Shown here in pieces: positions 24,636 through 34,126 of a DNA stretch of 42,572 nucleotides. Source of the stretch: Alistipes sp. (GTDB lineage: Bacteria > Bacteroidota > Bacteroidia > Bacteroidales > Rikenellaceae); assembly GCA_017501625.1 (NCBI GenBank), contig JAFVWO010000050.1, positions 1-42,572 on the forward strand. The letters run 5' to 3'. The notes below the pieces were generated by a model that saw only the letters and a list, made by a program, of their open reading frames with translations, had not been told where the DNA came from and searched no databases. A program made the translations under genes and the position numbers. How positions within the stretch are numbered: the first letter of the stretch is position 1; each line of letters starts with the position of its first letter.

Positions 24636-24697
24636 TATAAATTGGTATAATCAGTAATTTCAATTACTCACTCCTCACTTCTCATTACTCATTGGAA

Positions 24698-26029
24698 TTA
24701 AAGTCTTGCCTTGATGGCCTTCGACTCCTCCTCATATCCGGGCTTGTCGAGGAGCGCAAACATATTCTTCTTGTATGCCTCCACGCCGGGTTGGTTGAAG
24801 GGGTTTACACCGAGCATATATCCCGATATGCCGCAGCCCTTCTCGAAGAAATAGAGGAGCTGACCTATAGTGCGCTCGTCGATACGCTCAATCTCGATGA
24901 GCATATTGGGCACACCGCCATCGACATGTGCTATGCGCACGCCGAGCTCAGCCATCTTGTTAATCTCCGATAGACGCTTGCCCGTAAGGAAGTTGAGGCC
25001 GTCGAGGTTGGCGCTATCGGCCTCCACCTTGACCTCATATTTTGAGTTCTTCACCGAGATGATTGTCTCGAACAGGGTGCGCTCACCCTCCTGAATATAC
25101 TGTCCCATAGAGTGTAGGTCGGCAGTGAGCGTTACGCTTGCTGGGAATATGCCCTTGCCATCCTTACCCTCCGACTCGCCATAGAGCTGCTTCCACCACT
25201 CGGCGATATACTGCAACTTGGGCTCATACGAGCCGAGAATCTCTATCTTCTTACCCGCCTTGTATAGCTCGTTGCGCACGATGGCATATTGTGCTGCGGG
25301 GTTGTTCTCGATGGGCTGATCCATGGCCGTCATGCGCTCCATGTCGCGGGCGCCCTCAACGAAGGCCTCGACATCGACACCTGCAACAGCCAACGGCAGA
25401 AGTCCTACGGGCGAGAGTACCGAGTAGCGGCCACCGACGTTATCCTCGATGACGAAGGTGGGGTAGCCCTCCTGTGTGGCGAGGGTCTTCAGAGCACCAC
25501 GTGCCTTGTCGGTGATGGCCACGATGCGCTCGGCAGCCTCAGCCTTGCCGTAGCGCTTCTCTATCTCGGCCTTGATAAGGCGGAAGGCGATGGCGGGCTC
25601 GGTTGTCGTTCCCGACTTAGATATTACGATGGCTGCGATAGAGTACTCCTTCACCGCCTCCATAAGCTCGTATGTGTAGTCCTCCGAGATATTCTCACCT
25701 GCGAATACTACCACGGGGTTGTCGTGCTTCTTCTTGAGGCTCTCGAATGAGTTGCTCATAGCCTCCAATACGGCCTTAGCACCGAGGTATGAGCCACCGA
25801 TGCCTATGCATATAACTACCTCTGCACGCTCGCGGAGTTTCTTGGCTACAGCCTTAATCTCGGCCATGTCGCCATCTGTTATCGACGTGGGAAGGTTTAC
25901 CCAGCCGAGGAAGTCGTTGCCGGCGCCCTCGCCAGTGTGAAGTAGTGCATTGGCGCGACGTGCAGCCTCCTGCATCTCTGTAGTGATTGCTACACCTGAG
26001 TGTGCAGCGTTAAACTTGATAAGCTCCAT
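24698..26029 (-). CDS. pgi: Glucose-6-phosphate isomerase
   Basis: A 443-residue cytoplasmic isomerase of glycolysis and gluconeogenesis, of the shorter Bacillus-like type (about 445-450). Motifs: [13 protein letters not shown] near residue 75, [13 protein letters not shown] near 135-147 (SIS-fold sugar-phosphate site), and [12 protein letters not shown] near the C-terminus containing the catalytic lysine region. The start ATG ([12 protein letters not shown]) is the natural one. gpsA ends about 27 bp away upstream on the same strand, so gpsA-pgi are likely cotranscribed, joining sugar-phosphate flow and glycerol-3-phosphate supply. Confidence 0.97.
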   Translation of the reverse strand: MELIKFNAAHSGVAITTEMQEAARRANALLHTGEGAGNDFLGWVNLPTSITDGDMAEIKAVAKKLRERAEVVICIGIGGSYLGAKAVLEAMSNSFESLKKKHDNPVVVFAGENISEDYTYELMEAVKEYSIAAIVISKSGTTTEPAIAFRLIKAEIEKRYGKAEAAERIVAITDKARGALKTLATQEGYPTFVIEDNVGGRYSVLSPVGLLPLAVAGVDVEAFVEGARDMERMTAMDQPIENNPAAQYAIVRNELYKAGKKIEILGSYEPKLQYIAEWWKQLYGESEGKDGKGIFPASVTLTADLHSMGQYIQEGERTLFETIISVKNSKYEVKVEADSANLDGLNFLTGKRLSEINKMAELGVRIAHVDGGVPNMLIEIERIDERTIGQLLYFFEKGCGISGYMLGVNPFNQPGVEAYKKNMFALLDKPGYEEESKAIKARL

Positions 26030-26055
26030 ATTGTTGTATGTTTAATTGTTATGCG

Positions 26056-27060
26056 TTATTTGAGTATCTGTATGAGCGATTGCATGGCTTCGCGTGCCGA
26101 TGCTCGGTTGTAGAGCACCTCCCACACCATGTCGGCGATGGGCATGTCGATATTACGGCGCATAGAGCTCTGGCGTATACACTCTGCGGCATAGTAGCCC
26201 TCGGCAATCATCGTCATCTCGTTTAGGGCGCTCTTCACGGAGCATCCCTTACCTAAAAGCGTGCCAAGACGGCGGTTGCGGCTTAGCGGTGAGTAGCACG
26301 TCACGAGCAGGTCGCCCATGTATGCTGCCGAGTTGATGTCGCGCCCTTCGATTGGCACGGCGTTGTCGATGAAGTGTTTCATCTCGGCGGCGCAGCCTGC
26401 GATGAGCACGGCGAGGAAGTTGTCGCCATAGCGCAGACCTACGGCTATACCCACGGCCAAGGCGTATACGTTCTTCATGATGGCTGCGGCCTCCACGCCC
26501 AATACGTCATTCGATAACGAGCAGCGGAAGAAGTCGTTGGCAAGGACACTGCGCACACGCTCGGCTGTGGCGCTATCCTCCGATGCCACCGTGAGGTACG
26601 ACAACTGACACTGCCCCACCTCTTCGGCATGCGAGGGGCCTGTTACTACGGCGAGGTTCTGCATCGGAACATCGTAGTAGCGGTTCATGTGCTCGACAAT
26701 CGTGAGATAGTCGCCGGGGATGATACCCTTGATTGCCGATACGATAATCTTATCCGATAGGTCCTCCGTTAGAGGCTCCAAAAAGCTCTTCATGAATGCC
26801 GAGGGCATGGCAAGGAATACGATGTCGGCATTGCGCACAACAGCGTTGATGTCCGACGAGGGTGTGATGAACTCCTTGTCGATATAGCACCAAGGCAGGT
26901 ACTTTGAGTTACGGCTGCGCGAGTGTAGCGACTCGCGTATCTCATCATTTAGCACGAGCCAATCTACGTGGTGATGATTAACCGTAAGTGTCTTGACAAT
27001 CGCAGTAGCCCAACTGCCGTAGCCCAGTACGGCACATTTAGGTCTCATTTCTGACTTCAT
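26056..27060 (-). CDS. gpsA: Glycerol-3-phosphate dehydrogenase [NAD(P)+]
   Basis: Makes sn-glycerol 3-phosphate for phospholipids. The frame opens at 27156, but I place the start at the ATG at 27060 (MKSEMRPKCAVLGYG; 334 residues), because a TAATTTTG box at 27078-27085 puts the transcript start near 27071. An ATG at 27048 is also possible. The Rossmann motif GYGSWATAI is at about residues 11-19 and IVSAIKG near 105. AAAIMKNVYALAVGIAVGL holds the catalytic lysine region, and SRNRRLGTLLGKG is the substrate-binding stretch. Family-typical length. It works downstream of pgi-linked sugar phosphates and beside plsX in lipid supply. Confidence 0.94.
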   Translation of the reverse strand: MKSEMRPKCAVLGYGSWATAIVKTLTVNHHHVDWLVLNDEIRESLHSRSRNSKYLPWCYIDKEFITPSSDINAVVRNADIVFLAMPSAFMKSFLEPLTEDLSDKIIVSAIKGIIPGDYLTIVEHMNRYYDVPMQNLAVVTGPSHAEEVGQCQLSYLTVASEDSATAERVRSVLANDFFRCSLSNDVLGVEAAAIMKNVYALAVGIAVGLRYGDNFLAVLIAGCAAEMKHFIDNAVPIEGRDINSAAYMGDLLVTCYSPLSRNRRLGTLLGKGCSVKSALNEMTMIAEGYYAAECIRQSSMRRNIDMPIADMVWEVLYNRASAREAMQSLIQILK

Positions 27061-27077
27061 AGGTAAAAAATTATTGA

Positions 27078-27085
27078 CAAAATTA
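27078..27085 (-). promoter_or_regulatory. -7 box for gpsA
   Basis: TAATTTTG on the minus strand with TTTTG/TTTGC phrases further upstream. It supports the gpsA start at 27060 and is divergent from the mreB-side promoter. Confidence 0.5.
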
Positions 27086-27131
27086 ACAAAAAAAATGTGA
27101 AAACTCTTGCAAAATGTCCATATCTTTTTCC

Positions 27132-27139
27132 TATCTTTG
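27132..27139 (+). promoter_or_regulatory. Promoter upstream of mreB
   Basis: TATCTTTG with TTG 22 nt upstream (27107-27109), a strong match. The predicted start near 27146 precedes a terminator-like hairpin. Confidence 0.6.
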
Positions 27140-27145
27140 CAAGTG

Positions 27146-27240
27146 AGTAATGACATGTTTGATGCAAAATGGCTGTAACTGTCTGTTGCTTAGTTAGTTG
27201 TTGCCTTTTGACACTCGCTGTGGCGAGAGTCGTTTTTTTT
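27146..27240 (+). ncRNA. Candidate small RNA or attenuator leader upstream of mreB
   Basis: The stretch from the predicted start to the T8 run at 27233-27240 would be about 95 nt. It ends in GACACTCGC-TGTG-GCGAGAGTC (8 of 9 pairs) plus T8, a textbook intrinsic terminator 72 bp before the mreB ATG. A short ORF within it (MAVTVCCLVSCCLL from 27170) has four Cys codons and runs through the hairpin. I cannot tell a separate RNA from an attenuator. Confidence 0.4.
27210..27240 (+). terminator. Intrinsic terminator between the promoter and mreB
   Basis: 9-bp arm with one A-A mismatch, 4-nt loop TGTG, then TTTTTTTT. Confidence 0.65.
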
Positions 27241-27311
27241 GTCTGTGGAGTACTGCGATACAGGTAAAATCAGAGGGCGAAACCAAAAAATGCAAATAAA
27301 ATAGTAGATAT

Positions 27312-28340
27312 ATGGGACTTTTTTCACTTACGCAGGAATTAGCTATTGACCTCGGTACGGCCAATACGCTCATCATGCACAATGGCAAGGTTGTCGTTGA
27401 CGAGCCTTCGATTGTTGCTCTCAGCATTAAGACCGGTGACCTCATGGCCATAGGTCATAAGGCGCGCCTTATGGATGGTAAGACACACTCTAACATCCGC
27501 ACTATTCGTCCTTTGAAGGATGGTGTTATCGCCGACTTTGAGGCTACGGAGCTTATGCTTCGCGGTCTAATCAAGAAGGTTGGTGCTACGCGCGGTATGT
27601 TCGCGCCCTCGCTACGCATGATGATATGTATCCCTTCGGGTTCTACGAATGTGGAGATTCGTGCCGTGCGCGACTCGGCACAGCATGCCGGCGGTCGCGA
27701 GATATACCTTATCTTCGAGCCTATGGCTGCAGCTCTCGGTGCCGGCCTCGATGTTGAGGCTCCTGAGGGTAACCTTATCATCGACATCGGTGGTGGTACG
27801 TCGGAGATAGCATGTATCTCGCTTGGCGGTATTGTATGCTCGAAGTCTATCAATGTGGCGGGTGATGTCTTTACCAACGACATCCAGAACTACATCCGTC
27901 AGCAGCATGGTATACGTATCGGTGAGCGCACTGCCGAGGATATAAAGTGTGCCATAGGTGCTGCCGTGCCTGAGCTCGAGAATGAGCCCGAGGATTACAT
28001 CTTCACAGGCTCGAATATGCTCACCAACCTGCCGCAGACCGTTACGCTCAACTATAGCGAGATAGCCTACGCCCTCGATAAGTCGCTCGTGAAGCTCGAC
28101 AACGCACTTATGGAGGTGCTCGAGAATATGCCTCCCGAGCTATACTCCGATGTTGTGAAGAATGGTATCTACCTTGCCGGTGGTGGTGCTCTTATCAAGG
28201 GTCTCGACCAGCGCCTATCGAAGAAGTCGGGTCTTCCCGTGCATATTGCCGACGATCCCCTTCGTGCCATTGCGCGCGGTACATGTATAGCCCTCAAGAA
28301 CATAGGTAACTTCTCGTTCTTGATGGGTGGAGAGAAATAA
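27312..28340 (+). CDS. mreB: Rod shape-determining protein MreB
   Basis: A 342-residue bacterial actin that forms membrane-bound filaments guiding the elongation machinery. Motifs: phosphate 1 AIDLGTANTLI (residues 11-21), VVDEPSIVAL, LIIDIGGGTSEIACISLGG (phosphate 2, near residue 160), and IYLAGGGALIKGLDQRL near the C-terminus. Length and start (MGLFSLTQELAIDLG) are standard. First gene of the mreB-mreC-mreD-mrdA-rodA set, but separated from mreC by 279 bp holding the 3' element and a hairpin, so it may also be transcribed alone. Confidence 0.97.
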   Translation: MGLFSLTQELAIDLGTANTLIMHNGKVVVDEPSIVALSIKTGDLMAIGHKARLMDGKTHSNIRTIRPLKDGVIADFEATELMLRGLIKKVGATRGMFAPSLRMMICIPSGSTNVEIRAVRDSAQHAGGREIYLIFEPMAAALGAGLDVEAPEGNLIIDIGGGTSEIACISLGGIVCSKSINVAGDVFTNDIQNYIRQQHGIRIGERTAEDIKCAIGAAVPELENEPEDYIFTGSNMLTNLPQTVTLNYSEIAYALDKSLVKLDNALMEVLENMPPELYSDVVKNGIYLAGGGALIKGLDQRLSKKSGLPVHIADDPLRAIARGTCIALKNIGNFSFLMGGEK

Positions 28341-28349
28341 TCCGGCAAT

Positions 28350-28431
28350 TTGTTGTGATAAGGCATCATCTACTTCCGCTAACGAATTATCTCGTCAATG
28401 GGCAGTACGCTTTAGTACAGCCCATCGTCTC
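28350..28431 (+). ncRNA. Two-hairpin 3' element, copy 2 (after mreB)
   Basis: Lead TTGTTGTGATAAGG begins about 9 nt after the stop. Hairpin 1 is weak here. Hairpin 2 shows AATGGGC-AG-TAC, loop GCTTTA, GTA-CA-GCCCAT, which matches the other copies in the core while the outer stem differs. No T-run follows, so this copy is probably not a simple terminator. Confidence 0.55.
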
Positions 28432-28579
28432 GAAATTCGCCGAGCGTTGTATCTGCACCATTCTCGCAACAAATTAGGTCGCATGGGTGTTAGAGGGTAG
28501 TAGGTAGTGGTTGATTAATTAAATCCCTCGGAGCTCCATAGGAACTCACAAATAATACTCCACGAAAGAGTAAAGTAAC

Positions 28580-28610
28580 GAGGCTGTCGCTTATAAGGCA
28601 GCCTCTTTTA
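28580..28610 (+). terminator. Terminator-like hairpin just before mreC
   Basis: GAGGCTG/CAGCCTC around TCGCTTATAAGG, followed by TTTTA. The arm ends 14 bp before the mreC ATG. Confidence 0.5.
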
Positions 28611-28619
28611 AGCAAAGAT

Positions 28620-29456
28620 ATGCATCGTTTAGTAGAGTTCATAAAGCGCATATACGTCCTTGTCGTATTCCTCCTCCTCGAGGTGGGTGCGCTGTGGAGT
28701 TATGCTACATCCTCGTCATATGCTGAAGCGAAGATTTTATCGCGCACAACAGCTGTAGGCGGGGCTGTAAGTGGTGTGATAACGGATGTGGGTCACTTCT
28801 TCTCGCTCCCCGAGGTCAATCGTCGACTCACGGCGCGTGTTGCGGAGCTCAACGAGGAGCTTGAGAGTGCCGAAGCGTTGCTCTACGCCTCGGGTCTCGA
28901 CACCACGGCGATGGCTATGTTTGAGGATAGCAATCACCATTTCCGCTATCATCCTGCACGTGTGGTGTCGATGACGACAAATCGCAAGAAGAACATCATC
29001 GTGTTGGATAGAGGCACGATAGACGGTGTGGCACGCGACATGGGTGTTATAACGCCCGACAACGAGCTTGTGGGCTATGTCGTGTCGTGCTCGGAGCACT
29101 ATGCTGTGGTGATGCCCATGCTCAATATCGACTTCTCGACAGGAGGACGCATCGTCGAGAACGACCACGTATGTGTGATACGTTGGACGGGGGAGTCGAG
29201 GTTTGAGGTTGAGGCTGTGGAGCTCTCGATATACTCCGAACCCAAGCGAGGCATGGAGGTGGAGGTGCGCTCGGAGCGCCTGCCCTCGGGAATCACGGTG
29301 GGAACAATCGAGGAGTATGAGCTTAATAGTGCTAAGTCGGCATATACGGCAACGCTGCGTATCGCTGCCGACATGGCGACACTCGATAATGTGCTTATTG
29401 TCGAGAATACGCATTATGGCGAGATTGAGGAGCTCATAAAGCAGGTGGAAAACTAA
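28620..29456 (+). CDS. mreC: Rod shape-determining protein MreC
   Basis: A 278-residue bitopic protein that links MreB inside to PBP2 in the periplasm. It has a short cytoplasmic tail, one membrane helix (about 11-30, YVLVVFLLLEVGALWSY), and a coiled-coil (about 65-90, VNRRLTARVAELNEELESAEA). The MreC beta-barrel pair follows (from about YHPARVVSMTTNRKKNIIVLDRG to YTATLRIAADM). IVLDRGTIDGVARDMGVI is the characteristic segment. mreD follows after 16 bp. Confidence 0.93.
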   Translation: MHRLVEFIKRIYVLVVFLLLEVGALWSYATSSSYAEAKILSRTTAVGGAVSGVITDVGHFFSLPEVNRRLTARVAELNEELESAEALLYASGLDTTAMAMFEDSNHHFRYHPARVVSMTTNRKKNIIVLDRGTIDGVARDMGVITPDNELVGYVVSCSEHYAVVMPMLNIDFSTGGRIVENDHVCVIRWTGESRFEVEAVELSIYSEPKRGMEVEVRSERLPSGITVGTIEEYELNSAKSAYTATLRIAADMATLDNVLIVENTHYGEIEELIKQVEN

Positions 29457-29472
29457 CATAGGTGAAGAGGCA

Positions 29473-29985
29473 ATGTTTAAGAATATATCATACTTTTGGT
29501 TGACGCTGGCGCTACTTGTAGCCGAGATATTTATCCTCGACCAACTATCCATAGCCATGTGGTTGCGCCCCATGCTCTTTCAGTTGATAGTCATACTGCT
29601 GCCGATGGAGTGGCGCACGATATGGGTGCTTGTGGTGTCGCTCGTGGTGGGTGTGGTGATGGATGTGTCGCTTGGAGGTGCAGGACTATATACGGCTACG
29701 CTTCTTCCGCTTGCTGTCGTGCGTCGCACGGTGATGTACCTCACGACACGACGTAGCGTGGAGCCCGGCGATCAATCACCGTTGCTTACACGTATGAGTC
29801 AGCGACAGTTGATGATATATGTCGGGGCGATGATTTTTGTTCACCATCTGCTCTTCTTCTGGCTGGAGACTATGTCGATGGTGTCGCTGTGGCATCTTGT
29901 GGCAACAATCATCATGAGTACGCTACTATCGGTGGTCATAGCATGGCCTATTGTTCGACTCTTCCTCTCTAAAATTGTAAGGTGA
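29473..29985 (+). CDS. mreD: Rod shape-determining protein MreD
   Basis: A 170-residue polytopic inner-membrane protein of the elongation complex with about five hydrophobic segments (WLTLALLVAEIFILDQL, FQLIVILLPMEW, WVLVVSLVVGVVMDVSLGGAGLY, LMIYVGAMIFVHHLLFFWL, LVATIIMSTLLSVVIAWPIV). The V(M)D(V)S(L)GGAGLYTAT phrase is the family mark. It overlaps mrdA as TGATG, so the two are translationally coupled. Confidence 0.9.
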   Translation: MFKNISYFWLTLALLVAEIFILDQLSIAMWLRPMLFQLIVILLPMEWRTIWVLVVSLVVGVVMDVSLGGAGLYTATLLPLAVVRRTVMYLTTRRSVEPGDQSPLLTRMSQRQLMIYVGAMIFVHHLLFFWLETMSMVSLWHLVATIIMSTLLSVVIAWPIVRLFLSKIVR

Positions 29986-31865
29986 TGTACCAGAACGAAG
30001 GATACGTGAGATATAGGATATTGAGGATTGTGGTGCTTGGCATTGGCGCTGTAATCCTCATGCGTCTCTTTGCTATGCAGATTCTCGATGATGGCTACGA
30101 TGAGCGTGCCACTCAGAATATGTTACGCACGGAGGTGGAGTACCCGATGCGTGGTGAGGTTCTCGACCGTAATGGTGAGTACTTGGTTAAGAGCCGAGTA
30201 TGCTACGATGTTATGGTCGTATATCGCGAGTTGCCGAAGGAGGGCTTCGACACGCTGCGCCTCATGACCATCCTCGATATGTCGAAGGAGGCTCTTACGA
30301 AGCGCCTGAGAGAGGCATCGCGTAGCCCGCGTGCTGTAACGCTTGTTGTGGGCTACCTTTCGCAGGAGGGCAAGCTTCTCTTGGATGAGGGTGGCTTCTC
30401 GGGTTTCCATACGCGCTTCCGCACGGCACGTGAGTATCCGCGAAAGATTGGTGGCAACCTCCTCGGTTATGTGAGCGAGATTACGCAGGGGCAGTTGCAG
30501 CGTAGCGAGTACGACTATTACGAGGCGGGCGACTATATCGGTACGCAGGGCGTAGAGTCGGCTTACGAGACACTGTTGCGCGGTGAGAAGGGCGTGAGCT
30601 ACCGCATATACGACTCGCACGGCGCCGTGCAAGGCTCCTATAACGATGGCGAGAATGATGTGCAACCCATTAAGGGTGCGCAGCTCACGTCGACGATAGA
30701 TGCACGCCTACAGGAGTTTGCCGAGCAGATGATGGAGGGAAAGATAGGCTCGGTGGTGGCTATCGAGCCCTCGACGGGAGAGATTCTTGTGATGGTGTCG
30801 TCGCCGACGTATAACCCCGACCTTATGGTTGGTCGTGCCCGCTCGGCAAACTATGCGAGCATGTTACACGACCAGCGACAGCCGCAGTTTAATCGTGCTG
30901 TCAAGGCTAAATATCCTCCGGGCTCGACGTTTAAGCTTGTGCAGGGACTCATAGGCTTGCAGGAGGGTACGCTGCGTGCATCGGATCGCTACCCCTGTAA
31001 CAATGGCTATAGCTATGGCACACGTAAGATGGGTTGCCATCCACATTCGTCGCCTCTCGACCTGCGTGATGCTGTGGCGTAGTCGTGCAACGCCTACTTC
31101 TGCTATGTCTTTAAGGATATGATTACCAACACGAAGTATGGTAATGTGAAGGAGGGTGTGCGCGTGTGGAATGACTATGTATATAGCTTCGGCTTTGGGC
31201 GTAGGCTCGGCACGGATCTCTATGGCGAGGGCGCAGGATATGTCCCCACGCCGGAGTACTACGACCGTGGATATAATGGCCGCTGGAATTGGGGTACGGT
31301 GCTTTCGTGCTCTATCGGTCAGGGTGAGATGGGATGTACACCGCTACAGATGGCCAACCTTGCAGCCATTGTCGCAAATCGTGGTTACTACTATGTGCCA
31401 CACCTTATAAAGCGTATCGAGGGTCGTGACTCGATAGACAGGCGCTTCTACGAGCGCCACTATACGATGGTCGACTCGGTGAACTTCGTGCCTATTGTCG
31501 ATGGTATGTGGCGTAGTGTGAACGTGTCGGGAACATCGCGCACGGCATACCTCGAGGGCTTGGATGTATGTGGCAAGACGGGTACGGCACAGAACCCGTT
31601 GGGCGCTGACCACTCGACATTCCTGTCGTTTGCACCGAAGAACAACCCGAAGATAGCAATCTCGGTATATGTCGAGCATGGTGGCTTCGGCTCGGCTATC
31701 GCTGTGCCCATCGCGAGCCTTATTGAGGAGTTGTATCTCACGGACACGATACGTCGTCCCGAGTTGTTGGAGCGAGTGCTTAACTTCAAGCCTAACTACG
31801 CACGCTACGACGAGAAACAGCGCAAGTATGATGCGGAGCGCCAAAAGAAGAACGAAAAGAGGTAA
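29985..31865 (+). pseudogene. mrdA: Penicillin-binding protein 2 (MrdA), interrupted by an in-frame TAG at codon 366
   Basis: Class B transpeptidase of rod elongation, about 627 codons. The N-terminal anchor is about residues 8-30 (YRILRIVVLGIGAVILMRLFAM). The pedestal includes YPMRGEVLDRNGE. The active-site S-x-x-K is Ser314-Thr-Phe-Lys317 (PPGSTFKLVQG), and the K-T-G motif is Lys531-Thr-Gly533 (CGKTGTAQNP). Both halves lie in one frame with no length anomaly, but codon 366 (31080-31082) is TAG in the stretch LRDAVA-stop-SCNAYF. The S-x-N motif (Ser367-Cys-Asn369) starts at the very next codon. A single C-to-T change from CAG (Gln, a fitting residue here) would explain it. A second start at 31119 would make only the C-terminal part. 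Nonsense allele, readthrough or sequence error cannot be told apart here. Confidence 0.9.
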
Positions 31866-31871
31866 AGGATT

Positions 31872-33311
31872 ATGATTTCGGATTACAACATATCGCGACG
31901 TAAGGGTAGCAATGCGCTCTTTGGCTCTATCGACAAGGTGGCCTTGGGACTCTATGCGTTGATTGTCATAATTGGCGTATTTTGTATCACCTCAGCCTCG
32001 TATGACCCCGATAACGGCAGCATCTTCTCGCTTAGCCACAACTATATGAAGCAGATTGTGTGGGTCGTAATATCGTGGACGATGGCAATCGTGGTGTTAT
32101 TGCTGGATAGACGCCTATTTCACATGTTTGCATATCCTGCATATATATTGGGTATCATGGCATTGCTTGCGGCACTGTTCTTTGGTCGCGAGGTCAACGG
32201 TGCTAAGGCGTGGTTCGAGCTTGGAGGCATGCGTATACAGCCGGTGGAGTTCGTTAAGATAGCCACGGCGTTGATGATGGCACGTGTGATGAGCGACTAT
32301 GTCTTCAATATCAATCGCCTTACGGATTTGGTTAAGGTTGCGGGTGTGATACTTCTGCCGTTGGGCATCATCGTCTTGCAGAACGACACAGGCTCAGGCT
32401 TGGTGCTGGGAGCCTTCCTCTTTGTGTTGTACAGAGAGGGTCTGTCGAAGTATATATACTTCCCGATAATCTTCACCATTGTGCTCTTCGTGGTGTCGTT
32501 TATCTTCTCGCCTGTTGTGATTTTTACCGCCTTATTGGTGCTCTTTACACTCTATAGCGCACTCAAGACGGGGGCTATTGCCGGCCATGCCCGCTTCCTA
32601 TGCTGTGTATTGTTGGCGGCGCTGCTCTTGGCGCTGCTCACACCCCTTAGCGGCTATGCCTCGATGATGATTGTCTGCGGTGTGGCAGCCCTCTTGCTTG
32701 CGGCTGTGGCGCTCAAGACACGCACGATGATGCTCCTTTGGCCGATACTGATGTTTGTCTATGCCATGCTCTTCGTGCCTACAACGGATGTCCTCTTCTC
32801 GCACCTCGAGGAGCATCAGAAAAACCGAATACTCACCTTTGTAGGCCTTGTTGATGACCCTCGCGGTGTGGGTTATAATGTCAACCAGTCGCAGATAGCC
32901 ATAGGCTCGGGCGGCATGTGGGGTAAGGGCTTTATGGAGGGTACGCAGATAAAGTACGACTTTGTGCCGGAGAAGCATACCGACTTTATCTTCTGCATCG
33001 TGGGCGAGGAGCAGGGCTTCTTCGGGGCGTTTATCGTCGTGGCGTTGTACTTAGCCCTCATTTTACGACTTATGCGCATGGGCGAGCGTATCAAAGAGCC
33101 CTTTGGCAGGGTATATTGCTACTCGGTTGCGGCAATACTGTTGCTTCACGTATTAGTAAACATAGGTATGACCATAGGCATCATGCCCGTTATGGGTATC
33201 CCGTTGCCACTTATGAGCTACGGAGGGTCGTCGCTTGTGGCCTTCACCCTGCTGATAATGATAGCAATACGCCTTGATGCCACGACGTCGGATAACGACA
33301 TCTACGCGTAA
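31872..33311 (+). CDS. rodA: Rod shape-determining protein RodA (SEDS glycosyltransferase)
   Basis: A 479-residue SEDS-family peptidoglycan polymerase and partner of PBP2. About ten hydrophobic helices are visible, with an enlarged middle section (about 190-300) of extra membrane segments compared with the usual 370-420 residues. Signatures are in order: FGREVNGAKAWFELGG (W-x-x-x-G type loop), NDTGSGLVLG, VPEKHTDFIFCIVGEEQGF with the conserved E-H-T-D-F region, and MSYGGSSLVAF near the C-terminus. It begins 6 bp after the mrdA frame ends, the standard arrangement. Confidence 0.94.
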   Translation: MISDYNISRRKGSNALFGSIDKVALGLYALIVIIGVFCITSASYDPDNGSIFSLSHNYMKQIVWVVISWTMAIVVLLLDRRLFHMFAYPAYILGIMALLAALFFGREVNGAKAWFELGGMRIQPVEFVKIATALMMARVMSDYVFNINRLTDLVKVAGVILLPLGIIVLQNDTGSGLVLGAFLFVLYREGLSKYIYFPIIFTIVLFVVSFIFSPVVIFTALLVLFTLYSALKTGAIAGHARFLCCVLLAALLLALLTPLSGYASMMIVCGVAALLLAAVALKTRTMMLLWPILMFVYAMLFVPTTDVLFSHLEEHQKNRILTFVGLVDDPRGVGYNVNQSQIAIGSGGMWGKGFMEGTQIKYDFVPEKHTDFIFCIVGEEQGFFGAFIVVALYLALILRLMRMGERIKEPFGRVYCYSVAAILLLHVLVNIGMTIGIMPVMGIPLPLMSYGGSSLVAFTLLIMIAIRLDATTSDNDIYA

Positions 33312-33334
33312 TACAAACAAATAATACTCGAACT

Positions 33335-34114
33335 ATGAATAAGGAACGTCTGATATTTCTCACCAACGATGACAGCTATATGTCTAAGGGCTTTCGTGCT
33401 GCTGTGGAGCTTGCGCGGGAGTTCGGTCGTGTTGTTGCCATCGCCCCCGATAGGGTGCAGAGCGGCATGAGCCAAGCCATCACCATCAATAGTCCGCTCT
33501 TTATGCGTGAGGTTGAGGCTTCGGATGATACTACGATATATGCCTTCTCGGGCACACCCGTCGATTGTGCCAAGATAGCCTTTGACCACATCTTTGCCGA
33601 GCGTAAGCCCGACCTTGTGCTGTCGGGTATAAACCATGGCTCGAATGCCGCTATCAACGTCATGTATTCGGGAACTATGGGTGCAGCGATTGAGGGTAGT
33701 TTCTATGGTGTGCCCTCTATAGGGTTGTCGCTCGACGACCACGCTCCGGATGCCGATTTTCGCGGGGCAGTGAAATATGGCAGGGAGATTATCGCCTCGG
33801 TGCTTGCTACGGCCGATATGTTACCCCGCCCCCTGTGCCTTAATGTCAATGTGCCACGCTGCGCCGAGGGTGATATTCGAGGTATACGTCTTTCGCGTCA
33901 GACACGCGGCTTCTGGAGGGAGGAGTTTTACGCCCGCCAAGATCCGCATGGGCGTGACTACTATTGGCTCACGGGAGCCTTCCAGAATGCAGAGCCCGAG
34001 GCGGAGGATAGCGACGAGTGGGCCTTGGCTCATGGCTATGTAGCCGTTGTTCCGGTGCAGACCGACATGACGGACTACCGCATGTTGAATAGTTTGAGGG
34101 AGGTGATAAAGTAA
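33335..34114 (+). CDS. surE: 5'/3'-nucleotidase SurE
   Basis: A 259-residue metal-dependent nucleoside-5'(3')-monophosphate phosphatase. Metal site: LTNDDSY (residues 9-15), with the conserved adjacent Asp pair. Other motifs: APDRVQSGMSQAIT near 45-58, SGTPVDCAK near 73-81, and SGINHGSNAAINVMYSGTMGAA near 98-119. The family's NDDG has Ser instead of Gly. Length is normal. 23 bp after rodA, in the same run of genes. The association with cell-wall genes is probably positional. Confidence 0.94.
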   Translation: MNKERLIFLTNDDSYMSKGFRAAVELAREFGRVVAIAPDRVQSGMSQAITINSPLFMREVEASDDTTIYAFSGTPVDCAKIAFDHIFAERKPDLVLSGINHGSNAAINVMYSGTMGAAIEGSFYGVPSIGLSLDDHAPDADFRGAVKYGREIIASVLATADMLPRPLCLNVNVPRCAEGDIRGIRLSRQTRGFWREEFYARQDPHGRDYYWLTGAFQNAEPEAEDSDEWALAHGYVAVVPVQTDMTDYRMLNSLREVIK

Positions 34115-34126
34115 CACAGAGAGGTT

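Noticed and set aside
31080-31082. TAG reassigned to an amino acid across the genome
   Set aside because: Other genes here, such as plsX and the LRR lipoprotein, end properly at TAG, so a general recoding does not fit.
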